A DNA stretch of 64,000 nt from Diploptera punctata. Taxonomy: Eukaryota > Arthropoda > Insecta > Blattodea > Blaberidae. The DNA lies in contig JASPKZ010007796.1 of assembly GCA_030220185.1 (NCBI GenBank), positions 1,054,001 to 1,118,000 of the forward strand. Direction: 5' to 3'. Below the pieces are notes generated by a model, which was not told the DNA's origin, searched no databases, and worked only from the letters and a program-made list of their open reading frames with translations. A program made the translations under genes and the position numbers. Every line of letters begins with the position of its first letter. Within the stretch, counting starts at the first letter, position 1. Of the stretch, positions 41,299 to 51,600 are shown piece after piece.

Positions 41299-41759
41299 CA
41301 TACCTTCATGATGTGATGTACAAGGATTTCGCGCTTTCACAATGTAGGTTATGCCAGCTACAGCAATTGATTTCTTAAATAACACTCAATGTCCCCTCTT
41401 ATACCAAGGGCCACCTGACTCAAAAACAGTTAAAAAAGCTCAGTAAATATTCTTTAGTCAATATAAAGTATAACCATGTTCTAGGTATATTTTTATTGTT
41501 TTACTCTTTGCACTTTCTTTATCAAGTCAATTATAATTATTTCATAAAATTACGACAGGTAATTATTATTATTTCGATTTTTTGTTTTAATATTATTTTA
41601 TAGAAGAACAGAAATTGTATAAACGTATTAGAGGATGTCAAGAGTTTGAGAATTTGGGGGTAAAAGTAGATAAAGAAACATAAATAAGAAAATGACATTA
41701 AGGAGTAGAATAAATAAAGGTGGAGCAATAACATAAATGTTAAATCGTGTGCTATGGAA

Positions 41760-42105
41760 TTGACATATAATCAGGAACAATAAAAAACTTACAAATTATA
41801 GAAAGAAGTGCTGTCACATATGGAACTGGCGCATGGAATAACTTAGAACAAAAACATATGCCTATGGAAATTTATTTTTTGAGGATAGTAACAAGATGTT
41901 CAAAATTGTGAAAAAAAATAAAACGATAAATAAAAAATACTAAATTATAAAGTCATGCGAGAAAAAAATGAATAGTAAACATTCAATAGTATATTATATA
42001 AGATACAAGCAACTAAATTTATATGAGCACGTATGACGAATGCAAGAACAAAGGTTACTCAGAATAACATTGAAATGGTGTCCGCCTTGAAGTAGAAACA
42101 AAGAG
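41760..42105 (+). pseudogene. Degenerate RTE-type thumb fragment
   Basis: Broken frames give VTYGTGAWNN, EIYFLRIVTRCSK, YEHVRRMQEQRLLRITLKWC and RNKERP. This is the RTE thumb/tail order with many stops, so it is old. The 445 bases before it (41315-41759) show nothing. Confidence 0.55.
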
Positions 42106-43060
42106 AGACCTCTTCCATTCCCAATTCGTGCCGCATGTCCTGTCCATCGCAGTCTATGATATTTAAATGTTCTTATTATATCTGGTTACCAATAAATATT
42201 ATGTAGTACACTGTTAGGTAGTCTTCTCCATTCACCTGTCTGTTCATCTCTCTTTGATCCAAAATATTCCTTACTTACTTACTCACTGGCACTATCGAAC
42301 CCGTAGGTTCATGGCCGCACGGACATAAGCTCTCCATACATCCCTATCCTGAGCCAATGCTTTCCAATCATTCCCTGTATAATCTGCTTCCCTCAAATCA
42401 TAGTTAATGTTGTTCTCCCACCTCATTCTTGATCTACCAACTGGGTATTTTCCTTCTGGCTTTCCTACAAGAAGCTTCCATGCAAGTCTTTCATTCCCCA
42501 TACGTGCAACATGTCCTGCCCATCGCAGTCTACGAGACTTGACTGTTCTTATTATATCTGGCTTCCTATAAAGACCATGTAGTTCATTGTTAAGTAGTCT
42601 TCTCCATTCACCTGTCTGTTCATCTCTCTTTGGTCCAAAAAATGTTCCTAAGAACTTTATTCTCAAAAACTCGTAATCTCCTTTCCTCCCTTAAAGTAAG
42701 AGTCCATGTTTCGCACCCATATAATATAACTGGTAGAATAATATTTTTATATATTTTAAGCTTAACGTTTTTTGAAAGGAGTTGGGACATCAAAAGTATC
42801 TGCAATGCATAATAGCACACATTTCCAGAATTGAGCCTATGTTTAATTTCTTTGTGCATCTCATTCCTGTTTGTGATTATTGTTCCTAGGTATTTGAATT
42901 CAGCCACTTCCTCAAAACTTCCCTCATCCGTCACTAGCCGCCCATCTCCACCATATTCTGAATGTCTATGTTTGACCATATATTTAGTTTTATTGATATA
43001 TTCCTTAGGAACTTTATTCTGAAATACTCTTAATCTTTGAGAGTTTGAATGATATATTTT
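42106..43060 (-). mobile_element. Old RTE-A copy split by a younger RTE-A
   Basis: The older copy is visible at 42106-42273 and 43008-43060. Within it, 42274-42997 is a second RTE-A with an intact C-terminal frame (42666-42292: KRDEQTGEWRRLLNNELHGL, RRLRWAGHVARMGNERLAWK) and the family tip with AAGT repeats. Ten bases of the old copy are duplicated, ATATTCCTTA (42264-42273 and 42998-43007). The younger copy has one internal frameshift near 42660. Confidence 0.9.
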
Positions 43061-43428
43061 GATTGAATTGCCAGCTTCACGATGTCGTTCATAAGTCAAT
43101 TAATGTTAATTTAATTTTTACTCACTTAAAGAACATCGAATGTCTTCCCTGGTTATTTAATGACAATAATTTATAGTGAACGGATTGCTTATCGTTATAC
43201 GCTTCATATTAGCTTGACCTGTATCTATCTATGTAACGGGATCTTTGAAAACGATTTTCACTCACTTAAAAACATTGGATCGACTTGAAATTTTGTATAC
43301 TTGTAAATTATCAATGACAATATCATAACTTCATAGTTTGTTTCTAAAATCCTGGCCAGAATCATCAGAAAATTAAAAAAAATAAATCCGGTATAATAGG
43401 TTTCGGTCTTATCAACTTCTAGTCAATA

Positions 43429-43519
43429 GTTGTAAAAGCTCAGTTGGTAGAGCGGTGGACTGTAGTGGTATATAAATTCAGTAATCCATATGTCGCTGGT
43501 TCAAATCTGGCCCGAAGGA
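43429..43519 (+). tRNA. tRNA-Tyr-like relic with intron
   Basis: D arm AGCTCAGTTGGTAGAGC, then GGTGGACTGTAG, then an 18-base intron (43466-43483, TGGTATATAAATTCAGTA), then ATCCATATGTCGC and the B-box GGTTCAAATCTGG, ending CGAAGGA. Joining across the intron gives a GTGGA-CTGTAGA-TCCAT anticodon arm with anticodon GTA (Tyr). The intron sits after position 37, as in nuclear tRNA-Tyr genes. The 5' acceptor strand (GTTGTAA) does not pair with the 3' strand, so it is not a functional tRNA. Confidence 0.75.
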
Positions 43520-44490
43520 TTTTTTTAGAAGAGTATTAAGCAATTGAATTTTCATGGGATTCCTGTTTATGACAATCAATTAAACTAAAAATAAAAGATA
43601 AATAATAGTTTAAAAAACTAAAACAACACGCTTTATTAGAAAACCAAACTAAAAATAAAAAAAATAGTTTAAAAAACTAAAACAACACGCTTTATTAGAA
43701 AACCGAACTAAAAAATGAAAAATAATTTTAGTTTCCAACATGCTTGGGAAAAAATTAAAGTGGTCAACAAACAAATCATCTCAAACACATATAGAATAAA
43801 ACTAGAGTTATCTACAAAAAAAATAATTGCCATCAAAATCGTGCGGTGCTTTTATGGTTTTACGTTTTCTTCTTAGAGACTTTACTTTTACCAATATCTG
43901 TTTATTATCAAATATATTAATTGATATAGAGCACCTCACGCTTTTGATGGTAAAATTATTATTTTGTAGATAACTCTAGTTTTATTCTAGATGTATTGGA
44001 GATGATTTTTTTGTTGACCACTTTAATTTTATCCCAAGAGTGTTGGAAATTAAAATTATTTTTTTTAGTTTGGTTTTCTAATAAAGCGTGTTGTTTCAGT
44101 TTTTTAAAACTATTATTTATTTTTTATTTTTTAGTTTGTTTTTCTAATAAAGTGTGTTGTTTAAGTTCTTTAAACTATTATTTATTTTTAGTTTGTTTTT
44201 CTAATAAAGCGTGTTGTTTTAGTTTTTTAAAACTATTATTCTTTTAGTTTGTTTTTCTAATAAACCGTGTTGTTTTAGTTTTTTAAACTATTATTTATTT
44301 TTTTAGTTTGTTTTTCTAATAAAACGTGTTGTTTTAGTTTTTAAAACTATTATTTATTTTTTAGTTTGTTTTTCTAATAAAGCGTGTTGATTTATGTATA
44401 ACTGTAGGCTTTCACGGCCGGCGTCTTGATCCCTATTAGGTTCGTCTTCCGGGCATATTGGCCGTGGTCCAGTCGTTCTTCTACTCGACG

Positions 44491-44521
44491 TTTCGTCTAC
44501 TGCTGCGGTAGACATCTTCAG
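44491..44521 (-). ncRNA. Hammerhead-like core, left PLE copy
   Basis: Minus strand: CTGAAGA, T, GTCTAC-CGCAGCA-GTAGAC, GAAA, then CGTCGAGTAG. Six perfect base pairs in stem II. The left copy matches the right one at 45928. Confidence 0.55.
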
Positions 44522-45273
44522 GAGATACTGCGTGCTCTCTGTGAACTCCTCAACAGTCGGCTGCAGACTGGCTGGTCGTTGGAAACTCCCTCCCTATTTA
44601 TAGGCACGCCCCTGGTGGAGAGGCGGTTTTCTGCACGGTCCGTGTTGCGTGCTGTTTTGTCCAGGCTGTCGCTAGCAGAAGTCATAGGCTTCGTTGTCGT
44701 ATTGTGCAGTGCCGGGATCCATATTTTGTTTATCTTCATGGTTTCTTCTTTTTTGTTAAAGGAATTTTTGTGTTTATATATTTCAATGGCTTCTCTGTAC
44801 AGTCTGGTGTAATAATGTGATGTTTGGGACAATACCTGTGTTTCTTCGAATCTTATTATATGTTCTTGGTTGTTCATCCAGTGTTCCGCTACGGCTGATT
44901 TTTCTTTTTGTTTTAGTCTGCAATGCCTCTTGTGTTCTAGCAATCTTGTGGTAACCATTATTTTTGTTGTGCCGATATAAACCTGTCCACAACTGCAAGG
45001 GATGCGATATATACCGGCAGTACTTAACGGATCTCTTGTATCTTTGGCTGGGCGCAGTATATTGCTGATTTTTTGTGTTGGTTTGTAGGTTGTAGATATG
45101 TTATATTTATTTAATATTCGACCAATTCTCTCCGTTATTGTCTTGATATATGGTAGGTACACCTTACCCTTTGCCTCCTCCTTGTTCCCGTTTTCGGATT
45201 TGTATTTATTCCAATAAATACAAATCCGAAAACGGGAACAAGGAGGAGGCAAAGGGTAAGGTGTACCTACCAT
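44518..45273 (-). CDS. PLE C-terminal GIY-YIG endonuclease fragment (left copy)
   Basis: The frame is 251 codons. The first 20 or so come from the other arm of the palindrome, so the native part starts near YLPYIKTITERIGRILNKYN. It includes the link to GIY-YIG (ISNILRPAKDTRDPLSTAG), the motif GIYRIPC-SCGQVYIGTTK (the GIY and YIG strands with paired cysteines), RLLEHKRHC, SAVAEHW..NQEHIIRFEET, and YYTRLYREAIEIYKHKNSFN. In PLEs this domain nicks DNA for target-primed reverse transcription. The reverse transcriptase is missing. The frame is undamaged. Confidence 0.9.
   Translation of the reverse strand: MVGTPYPLPPPCSRFRICIYWNKYKSENGNKEEAKGKVYLPYIKTITERIGRILNKYNISTTYKPTQKISNILRPAKDTRDPLSTAGIYRIPCSCGQVYIGTTKIMVTTRLLEHKRHCRLKQKEKSAVAEHWMNNQEHIIRFEETQVLSQTSHYYTRLYREAIEIYKHKNSFNKKEETMKINKIWIPALHNTTTKPMTSASDSLDKTARNTDRAENRLSTRGVPINREGVSNDQPVCSRLLRSSQRARSIS
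44594..44603 (-). promoter_or_regulatory. TATA-like box in left PLE copy
   Basis: CCTATAAATAGG on the minus strand, one base shifted from the TATAAATAGG word, about 75 bases upstream of the ribozyme-like core. Same position as in the right copy. Confidence 0.4.
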
Positions 45274-45931
45274 ATATCAAGACAATAACGGAGAGAATTG
45301 GTCGAATATTAAATAAATATAACATATCTACAACCTACAAACCAACACAAAAAATCAGCAATATACTGCGCCCAGCCAAAGATACAAGAGATCCGTTAAG
45401 TACTGCCGGTATATATCGCATCCCTTGCAGTTGTGGACAGGTTTATCTCGGCACAACAAAAATAATGGTTACCCCAAGCTTGCAAGAACGACTACAGCCA
45501 TGGCATTGCAGCCTAAAACGAAAAACAAGTTATACATACAGAAAAATCAGACGTAGCGGAACACTGGAGGGAACAACCAAGAACATGTAATAAGATTCGA
45601 AGAAGAAACACAGGTATTGTCCCAAACATCACATTATTACACCAGACTGTACAGAGAAGCCATTGAAATATATAAACACAAAAATTCCTTTAACAAAAAA
45701 GAAGAAACCATGAAGATAAACAAAATATGGATCCCGGCACTGCACAATACGACAACGAAGCCTATGACTTCTGCTAGCGACAGCCTGGACAAAACAGCAC
45801 GCAACACGGACCGTGCAGAAAACCGCCTCTCCACCAGGGGCGTGCCTATAAATAGGGGGGGAGTTTCCAACGACCAGCCAGTCTGCAGCCGACTGTTGAG
45901 GAGTTCACAGAGAGCACGCAGTATCTCCTGA
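45150..45931 (+). pseudogene. PLE GIY-YIG endonuclease fragment (right copy, broken)
   Basis: Starts with the same residues as the left copy (GIYRIPC-SCGQVYLGTTK) but loses frame at about 45475, where small insertions replace RLLEHKRHCRLKQ. A stop follows near 45588. The end of the domain (SQTSHYYTRLYREAIEIYKH) resumes at 45617-45931. The divergence is concentrated in one 110-base patch. Confidence 0.88.
45847..45856 (+). promoter_or_regulatory. TATA-like box in right PLE copy
   Basis: TATAAATAGG, 81 bases upstream of the hammerhead-like core. Two PLE families share the word, which suggests an internal promoter used when the end sits upstream of a tandem copy. Confidence 0.4.
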
Positions 45932-45958
45932 AGATGTCTACCGCAGCAGTAGACGAAA
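45928..45958 (+). ncRNA. Hammerhead-like core, right PLE copy
   Basis: CTGAAGA, T, GTCTAC-CGCAGCA-GTAGAC, GAAA. Followed by CGTCGAGTAGAAGAACGACT, in which GTCG and CGAC could pair as a weak stem III; the next base is G, not the A/C/U expected at the cleavage site. Activity is uncertain. Confidence 0.55.
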
Positions 45959-46600
45959 CGTCGAGTAGAAGAACGACTGGACCACGGCCAATATGCCCGG
46001 AAGACGAACCTAATAGGGATCGTGTTGATTTAGTTTTTTAAACTATTATTTATTTTTTACTTTTTAGTTTGTTTTTCTAATAAACCGTGTTGTTTTAGTT
46101 TTTTAAACTATTATTTATTTTTTTAGTTTGTTTTTCTAATAAAGCGTGTTGTTTTAGTTTTTTAAACTATTATTTATTTTTTAGTTTGTTTTTCTAATAA
46201 AGCGTGTTGTTTTAGTTTTTAAACTATTATTTATTTTTTAGTTTGTTTTTCTAATCAAGCGTGTTGTTTCAGTTTTTTAAAACTATTATTTATTTTTTAC
46301 TTTTTAGTTTGTTTTTCTAATAAAGCATGTTGTTTTAGTTTTTTGAACTATTATTTATTTTTTTAGTTTCTTTTTCTAATAAAGCGTGTTGTTTTAGTTT
46401 TTTAAACTATTATTTATTTTTTTAGTTTGTTTTTCTATTAAAGCGTGTTGTTTTAGTTTTTTAAACTATTATTTATTTTTTAGTTTGTTTTTTCTAATAA
46501 AGCGTGTTGTTTTAGTTTTTTAAACTATTATTTATTTTTTTAGTTTGTTTTTCTAATAAAGCGTGTTGATTTAGTTTTTTAAACTATTATTTATTTTGAA

Positions 46601-47389
46601 CATTTTAGCAATCAGAGAGCTGACGGAAATAACTTCAATTTTAAATTACATCAAATCATTTGAATATTAAAACGAAAATAGCATTCATAATGATAACGGT
46701 TCCTCTGCATTATTGAAGATGGAGCACAGGCTGAAAACCACTCAGAATCGATTATCGATGTTGAAGCTTTGGTGGTTACACGAGTCACGTGGTTAAAAAA
46801 TTCTTACATCTCTCTACTCTATGTAGAGTATTTAGTTTCAGAAATAAATTATTCAAACAGAAAAGACACACATCGTTACCCTATTATATCACACTGTTTA
46901 GTTTGAATCTCTGATACACATAAATTAGGCACCCGATCTGCTCAACACATTGTCATAAGTAATGCCACGAGTGATTTCCAAATTATCGATAAATTCACGA
47001 CTCACGAAGTGAGGAGTGAATTTATCTAGAGAATTTGGAAATGAAGAGTGGCATTTGTTAGGACTATTTAACGAATAAAATTAAGCTGTTTACTCACAAA
47101 TCATTATTTAACTATAGTTATTTTAAAATATTTATATATTTAATGTAAACGGCGATGTTTGAAAACAAATGAGAAACTATAGGTACGCTTCTACTGCTTC
47201 TTTTGTTTATCACTGCAACCAGATCATACTATTTATTGCCAAAGGAACGCAATATTGTAAGGAGGAGCTTTCTTTAATATGGTAATTATAACACTGATAA
47301 ATATTTGGTGAAACACGACTCTGATTGGTTGTAAAATAGAAATCATTGAAATGTGATTGGTCATTGACTCCCATTTGGGGCATGAATTA
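46601..47389. other. Small foldback at 46962-47055, otherwise nothing
   Basis: Arms ATGCCACGAGTGATTTCCAA and GAATTTGGAAATGAAGAGTG..GGCAT are inverted repeats around GATAAATTCAC/GTGAATTTATC, a MITE-like hairpin of about 95 bases. Bases 47300-47389 repeat the 27645-27745 sequence in reverse. Confidence 0.5.
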
Positions 47390-47545
47390 AATAGTCCTTT
47401 ATATCTCTCCTCATCACACTACCCATTATTCAAACTCTTTTATAGCCTCTCCTGCTACAACAAGAAATTCTCTTCCACCCTATATCAGAGACTACCAAAC
47501 TTCAACATCTTAAAAAAAATCACTAATAATTTAAAAAAATAATTT
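47390..47545 (+). mobile_element. CR1-like C-terminal fragment
   Basis: Decayed counterpart of 26830-26980 in the opposite orientation: CTCCTCATCACACTACC, then TCTTCCACCCTATATCAGAG. Only the last 45 residues' worth remains. Confidence 0.55.
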
Positions 47546-47727
47546 ATTTTTCCTTTACTTAATAAAAATATTATTTACATTTATTAATATTTCTACCTAA
47601 CGTCTTATATAGGCTCTATATATTAATATAAGCGATTTATTAATTAATTACAATTTAATGCACTCTTTGTTTTTTTACGTCATCAAATTTACAGTTGATG
47701 ATAAATTAGAGAGATTTTGTAATACCT

Positions 47728-48895
47728 GTACTTAGGAACAATAATTACAAATAGGAATAAAATACTATTTCCAGTTTAACGATTTTTGAAAGGAGTTTTT
47801 GACGTCAAGAGTCTCTGCAATGCATAATAGCACGCATTTTCGGAATCGTGCTTATGTTTAATTTCTTTGTCCATCTCATTCCTATTTGCGATTATTGTTC
47901 CTAGGTATTTGAATTCAGCCACTTCCTCAAAATTTCCTTCGTTTGTCATTAGCTGTCCATTTCCATTATATAATGTATTTCTGTGTGTGATCATATATTT
48001 AGTTTTATGGATATTTACTTACAGTCCCAATTTCTTAGTGTTACTCAGTAGTGTGTGCGTGTTGCCCTTTAGTATCTCCTCGCTATCGCCCAATAGTACT
48101 ACATCATCAGCATAAACTAACAGCTTATTAATACCATTGAGTTGTAGGCCTTCTTCATCATCTAAAGAATTGATTGCATGCTCTAGTACAGAATTAAATA
48201 GTAGAGGAGATAATACATCTCCTTTCTTCAACCGATTGTGGATTTCAAAAGTATCTGAAAACTGTTTGCGTACACGCACCCTACTCTTTGTGTCATTTAG
48301 ACACATTAATAGGAATAAAATGCACACAGTACTTAATCATAGACTCACTTCTAGAAATACATGTTATCATGAATTACAGGGACTCTTGTCGTCCCAACTT
48401 CTCTCAAAAAAGGTCAAACTGAAAATATGTAAAACTGTTATTCTCACAGTTATATTATGTGGATACGAAACATGGACTCCTACTTTAAATAATTACGAGT
48501 ATTTGAGAATAAAGTTCCGAGGAAAATTTTTGGACCAAAAGAGAGATGAACAGACAGGTGAATGGAGAAGACTACACAACAGTGAACTACGTGAGCTTTA
48601 CAGGAAACCAGATATAATAAGAACAGTGAAATCTCATAGACTGCGAAAAGCAGATCATGTGGCACGAATGGGGAATGAAAGAGGGGCAGGGAAACTTCTT
48701 GTAGGAAAACCAAAGGGAAAACATCTAGTTGGTAGACCAAGAATGAGCTGAGAGAATAACATTAACCATGATTTAAGGGAAGTAGATTATACAGAGCGTG
48801 ATTGGATAACATTTGCTCAGGATAGGGATGTGTGAGGAGCTTATGACCGCGCGTTTATGAACCTGCGGATTCGATATTGCTCGTGAGTTAGTTAA
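47728..48895 (+). mobile_element. RTE-A copy with an inverted internal segment
   Basis: Plus-strand RTE-A starts at about 47728 (YLGTIITNRNK) and resumes at 48308 (NRNKMHTVLNHRL) through KRDEQTGEWRRLHNSELREL and GKPKGKHLVGRPRMS to the decayed tip near 48890. Between them, 47764-48307 is RTE-A sequence on the minus strand. It covers VRVRKQFSDTFEIHNRLKKG, the catalytic LVYADDVVLL, and FKYLGTIIANRNE. The 14-base word AATAGGAATAAAAT flanks the inverted piece (47750-47763 and 48308-48321). Confidence 0.85.
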
Positions 48896-49606
48896 TTTAG
48901 GCGTGAATGTCAAAGTCGCGAGTTACTAACGCTTTATATATGCGAAGGTAGGAAGATTTTCGGTGTCCAATCGAGACTTTTCTAGAATAGAAGTCTCAAG
49001 AATCTTCTTCCATTCGATTCTTGACCTCTACCAGTAAGTTCAGGAAACAGGTGTCATATAATGTGGTTTTCACAAAGTATAAACGACGACATCGATTTTC
49101 CAATTGTTTCATGTTTTCTTATCAACCATATAAACTGAAAATCAACAGCGGTTAATTGCAAGAACAACTGTTCGTATCATGACCATGGTTTCATAAGACT
49201 TCTGTGGATTTTCAGTTATTTTTATAGTCGTTATGGAAACAATTAAACATTGGAAAACCGAGGTGGTGATTTGGACTTCGAGTGGGCAATCCATTCATAG
49301 AGTCATAGATCTACAGTCCAAAGTTTTTAGAAAAAAAATATAAGTTGCTGTTTTTTTTCAAATTATTGTATATATTGATAGCAGGAAGAGTTAAATTAAA
49401 CATTTCTTGTCCAGGAAACAATCTACATATTTGTTAGTTTTTAATTTAGTAGATCTATATATCTGCAAAAAAAATTAAAGTTACTGCTATTTACTATGTA
49501 AATAAAATACTGTATACCTTCAATTTCATCCATCTAAAGAAAACAAATAAAATACAGCATTTTCTGGGAAAAATAACATAGTCTGCATTTAATAAATTAC
49601 ATATTT
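48896..49606. other. No gene recognised
   Basis: About 700 AT-rich bases. Imperfect words recur around 49330-49520 (AAAAAAATATAAGTTGCTG, AAAAAAATTAAAGTTACTG), perhaps an old duplication. Confidence 0.4.
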
Positions 49607-49898
49607 TTGTGTTCATTGTGGGACCAACCTCATGGGCTACTGGTCAACGTTTCTGACTACAGTTCATGGGGCTCCGGGTTCGAATTCCGGTTAAACCATA
49701 GGAATTTTTCCTTAAAGGGAATTATTTCTGTGGTTGCCATGGGCTGGAATTTAGGTCAAGGACTTCCCTGGCGTTTCATTATTATCATTTACCCATCATA
49801 TAATTGGGGTAACGTAACTTCGCCTTCCGGGTGCCCCAACCTAAGAATTAGTTTACAATTCCGTCAGTGCCTAGAGAGAAAGCCAGAAATGTCATAAA
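49607..49898 (+). mobile_element. SINE-E copy
   Basis: tRNA-derived head with GGGCTACTGGTCAACG (A box) and CCGGGTTCGAATTCCGG (B box), then CCTTAAAGGGAATTATTTCT, and a tail with AATTGGGGTAACGTAAC and GTGCCTAGAGAGAAAGCC. Its second half matches the tail of the A/E chimera. Confidence 0.8.
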
Positions 49899-49945
49899 AT
49901 TCAACTTGGTGGCACTGAACAAAATAAAACATTTATTATGACAAT

Positions 49946-50828
49946 ATGATTCAATTAAGAGGGAGAAGTTATATAGTATCCTGCTGGAGTTCAGAATTCC
50001 TAAAAAGTTATTTAGACTTGCACGAATGTGTCTAAATGACACAAAGACTAGGGTGTGTGTAGGCAAACTGTTTTCAGATACTTTTTGGGACTGGAAGTAA
50101 ATATCAATAAAACTAAATATATGGTCATTCATAGAAATACATTATATAATGGAAATGGACAGCTAATGACAAATGAGAGAAATTTTGAGGAAGTGGCTGA
50201 ATTCAAATACCTAGGAACAATAATCACAAATAGGAATGAGATGCACAAGGTAAATAAACATAGGCTCAATTCTGGAAATGCGTGTTATTATGCATTACAG
50301 AGACTCTTGACTTCCCAACTCCTTTCAAAAAACGTTTAAACTGAAAATATATAAAACTATTATCCCACCAGTTATATTATATGGATGCGAAACATGGACT
50401 CTCACTTTAAGGGAGGAAAGGAGATTACCAATATTTGAGAATAAAGTTCTTAGGAAAATTTTTGGACCAAAGAGAGATGAACAGACAGATGAATGGAGAA
50501 GACTGCAAATCAGTGAATTACATGGTCTTTATAGGAAGCCAGATATAATGAGAAGAGTTAAGTCTCGTAGACTTGCGTTGGGCAGGACATGTGGCACGAA
50601 TGGGGAATGAAAGGCGTGCATGGAAGCTTCTTGTAGGAAAACCAGAGGGAAAACGTTCAGTTGGTAGACCAAAAATGAGATGGAAGAATAACATTAACTA
50701 TGATTTGAGGGAAGTAGATTATACAGGGGATGATTGGAAAACATTGGCTCAGGATAGGGATGTATGGAGAGCATATGTCTGCGCGGCCATAAACCTACGG
50801 GTTCGATAGTGCCAGTGATTTAGTTGAG
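49946..50828 (+). mobile_element. RTE-A copy with internal deletion and 11-bp target duplication
   Basis: Begins within the palm (YDSIKREKLYSILLEF). Near 50085 it jumps from QFSDTF to GLEVNINKTKYMV, losing about 215 bases that include the catalytic YADD. It continues to the GTTCGATAGTGCCAGT tip, with point frameshifts near 50335 and 50570. Duplication TTATGACAATA (49935-49945 and 50829-50839). Because the deletion removes the active site, the copy could only be mobilised in trans. Confidence 0.92.
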
Positions 50829-51119
50829 TTATGACAATACAGTAGAATAGCACGATTTTAACAATATTATTTGGATTTTGAACTGAGTTGAACTTTTTTG
50901 CAGATTTTCAGATAACTCCATGAGAGTAAACGAACTTCGCTAGATGCATAATAAAAATCCTAAGTACCATCTGATCATTTTTCGGTATTTTTGTATTGTG
51001 TGAAGTGAATAAAAATTGATGTTTCGTTTTAGGTAAAGTTTGCTTCTCTCACTGTATATATAATGTGTCAAGTAAATGTGGAAAGTTGCGAATCTTGGCT
51101 ACTATCCCACTAGGTCCTC

Positions 51120-51246
<127 letters not shown>

Positions 51247-51446
51247 ACACTTTTCTTTTTCTCCAGACATTTGTCGCGGCTCTTGTCTCAACAGATTTTA
51301 TCTTGTCTCCTGTTCAAATTGTTTTATTTCTCTCTCCTTGCAGTATCCTGTGACGTAATATTTCCACTGCAGTCTTCTCTATTTAAAAATGGAATGTTTG
51401 ATATATCGTACCCAAGAGTTAACCTTAAAAAATTTATTTCTGTCTT

Positions 51447-51600
51447 GAATAATAATAATAACATTGTTAATGATAATAATAATAACAATATTGTTAATGA
51501 TAATGAAAATAATGTCAATTATGATAATATTGTTAACAATAATAATAATAACAGTAATAATAATAATAATATAATAATATTAGTGATAATTATTACCGTA
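51447..51600 (+). repeat. Interrupted AAT/GATAAT microsatellite
   Basis: AAT triplets mixed with GTTAATGATAAT blocks. No tail context was found. Confidence 0.85.

Larger units (their letters stand above)
44395..46020. mobile_element. Inverted pair of Penelope-like element 3' ends
   Basis: Two 5'-truncated copies of one PLE in head-to-head orientation: left copy on the minus strand (44428-45210), right copy on the plus strand (45213-46021). They meet at GTATTTATT-CC-AATAAATAC, a spacer of just two bases. The insertion is flanked by CGTGTTGATTTA (44383-44394 and 46021-46032), a likely 12-base target duplication, although the target is itself repetitive. The right copy is about 26 bases longer because of small insertions around 45475-45580. 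Confidence 0.88.
44040..46600 (+). repeat. About 60-bp minisatellite (around 16 units), split by a PLE
   Basis: Units of 56-66 bases with AATAAAGCGTGTTGTTTTAG, AAACTATTATTTATTTTTTA and GTTTGTTTTTCT. About six units lie left of the PLE pair (44040-44394) and about ten lie right (46021-46600). The unit is the outer end of the foldback arm; the left arm (43600-43725) has two units in inverse orientation. Confidence 0.9.
43195..46605 (+). mobile_element. Composite foldback element with tRNA-Tyr relic, copy 1
   Basis: Order: terminal ACGCTTCATATTAGC (43199); one copy of the 162-base head unit (about 43215-43375); the tRNA-Tyr-like segment with intron (43429-43519); a foldback whose left arm (43600-43830) and right arm (from about 43935) carry the inverted words AACTAGAGTTATCTACAAAA and CAACACGCTTTATTAGAAAA; then a minisatellite made from the arm end, to about 46600. 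A PLE pair (44395-46020) sits in the minisatellite. Copy 2 (54205-55320, minus) has the same order and its loop in the same relative orientation. No transposase frame is present, so it must be non-autonomous. Confidence 0.75.
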
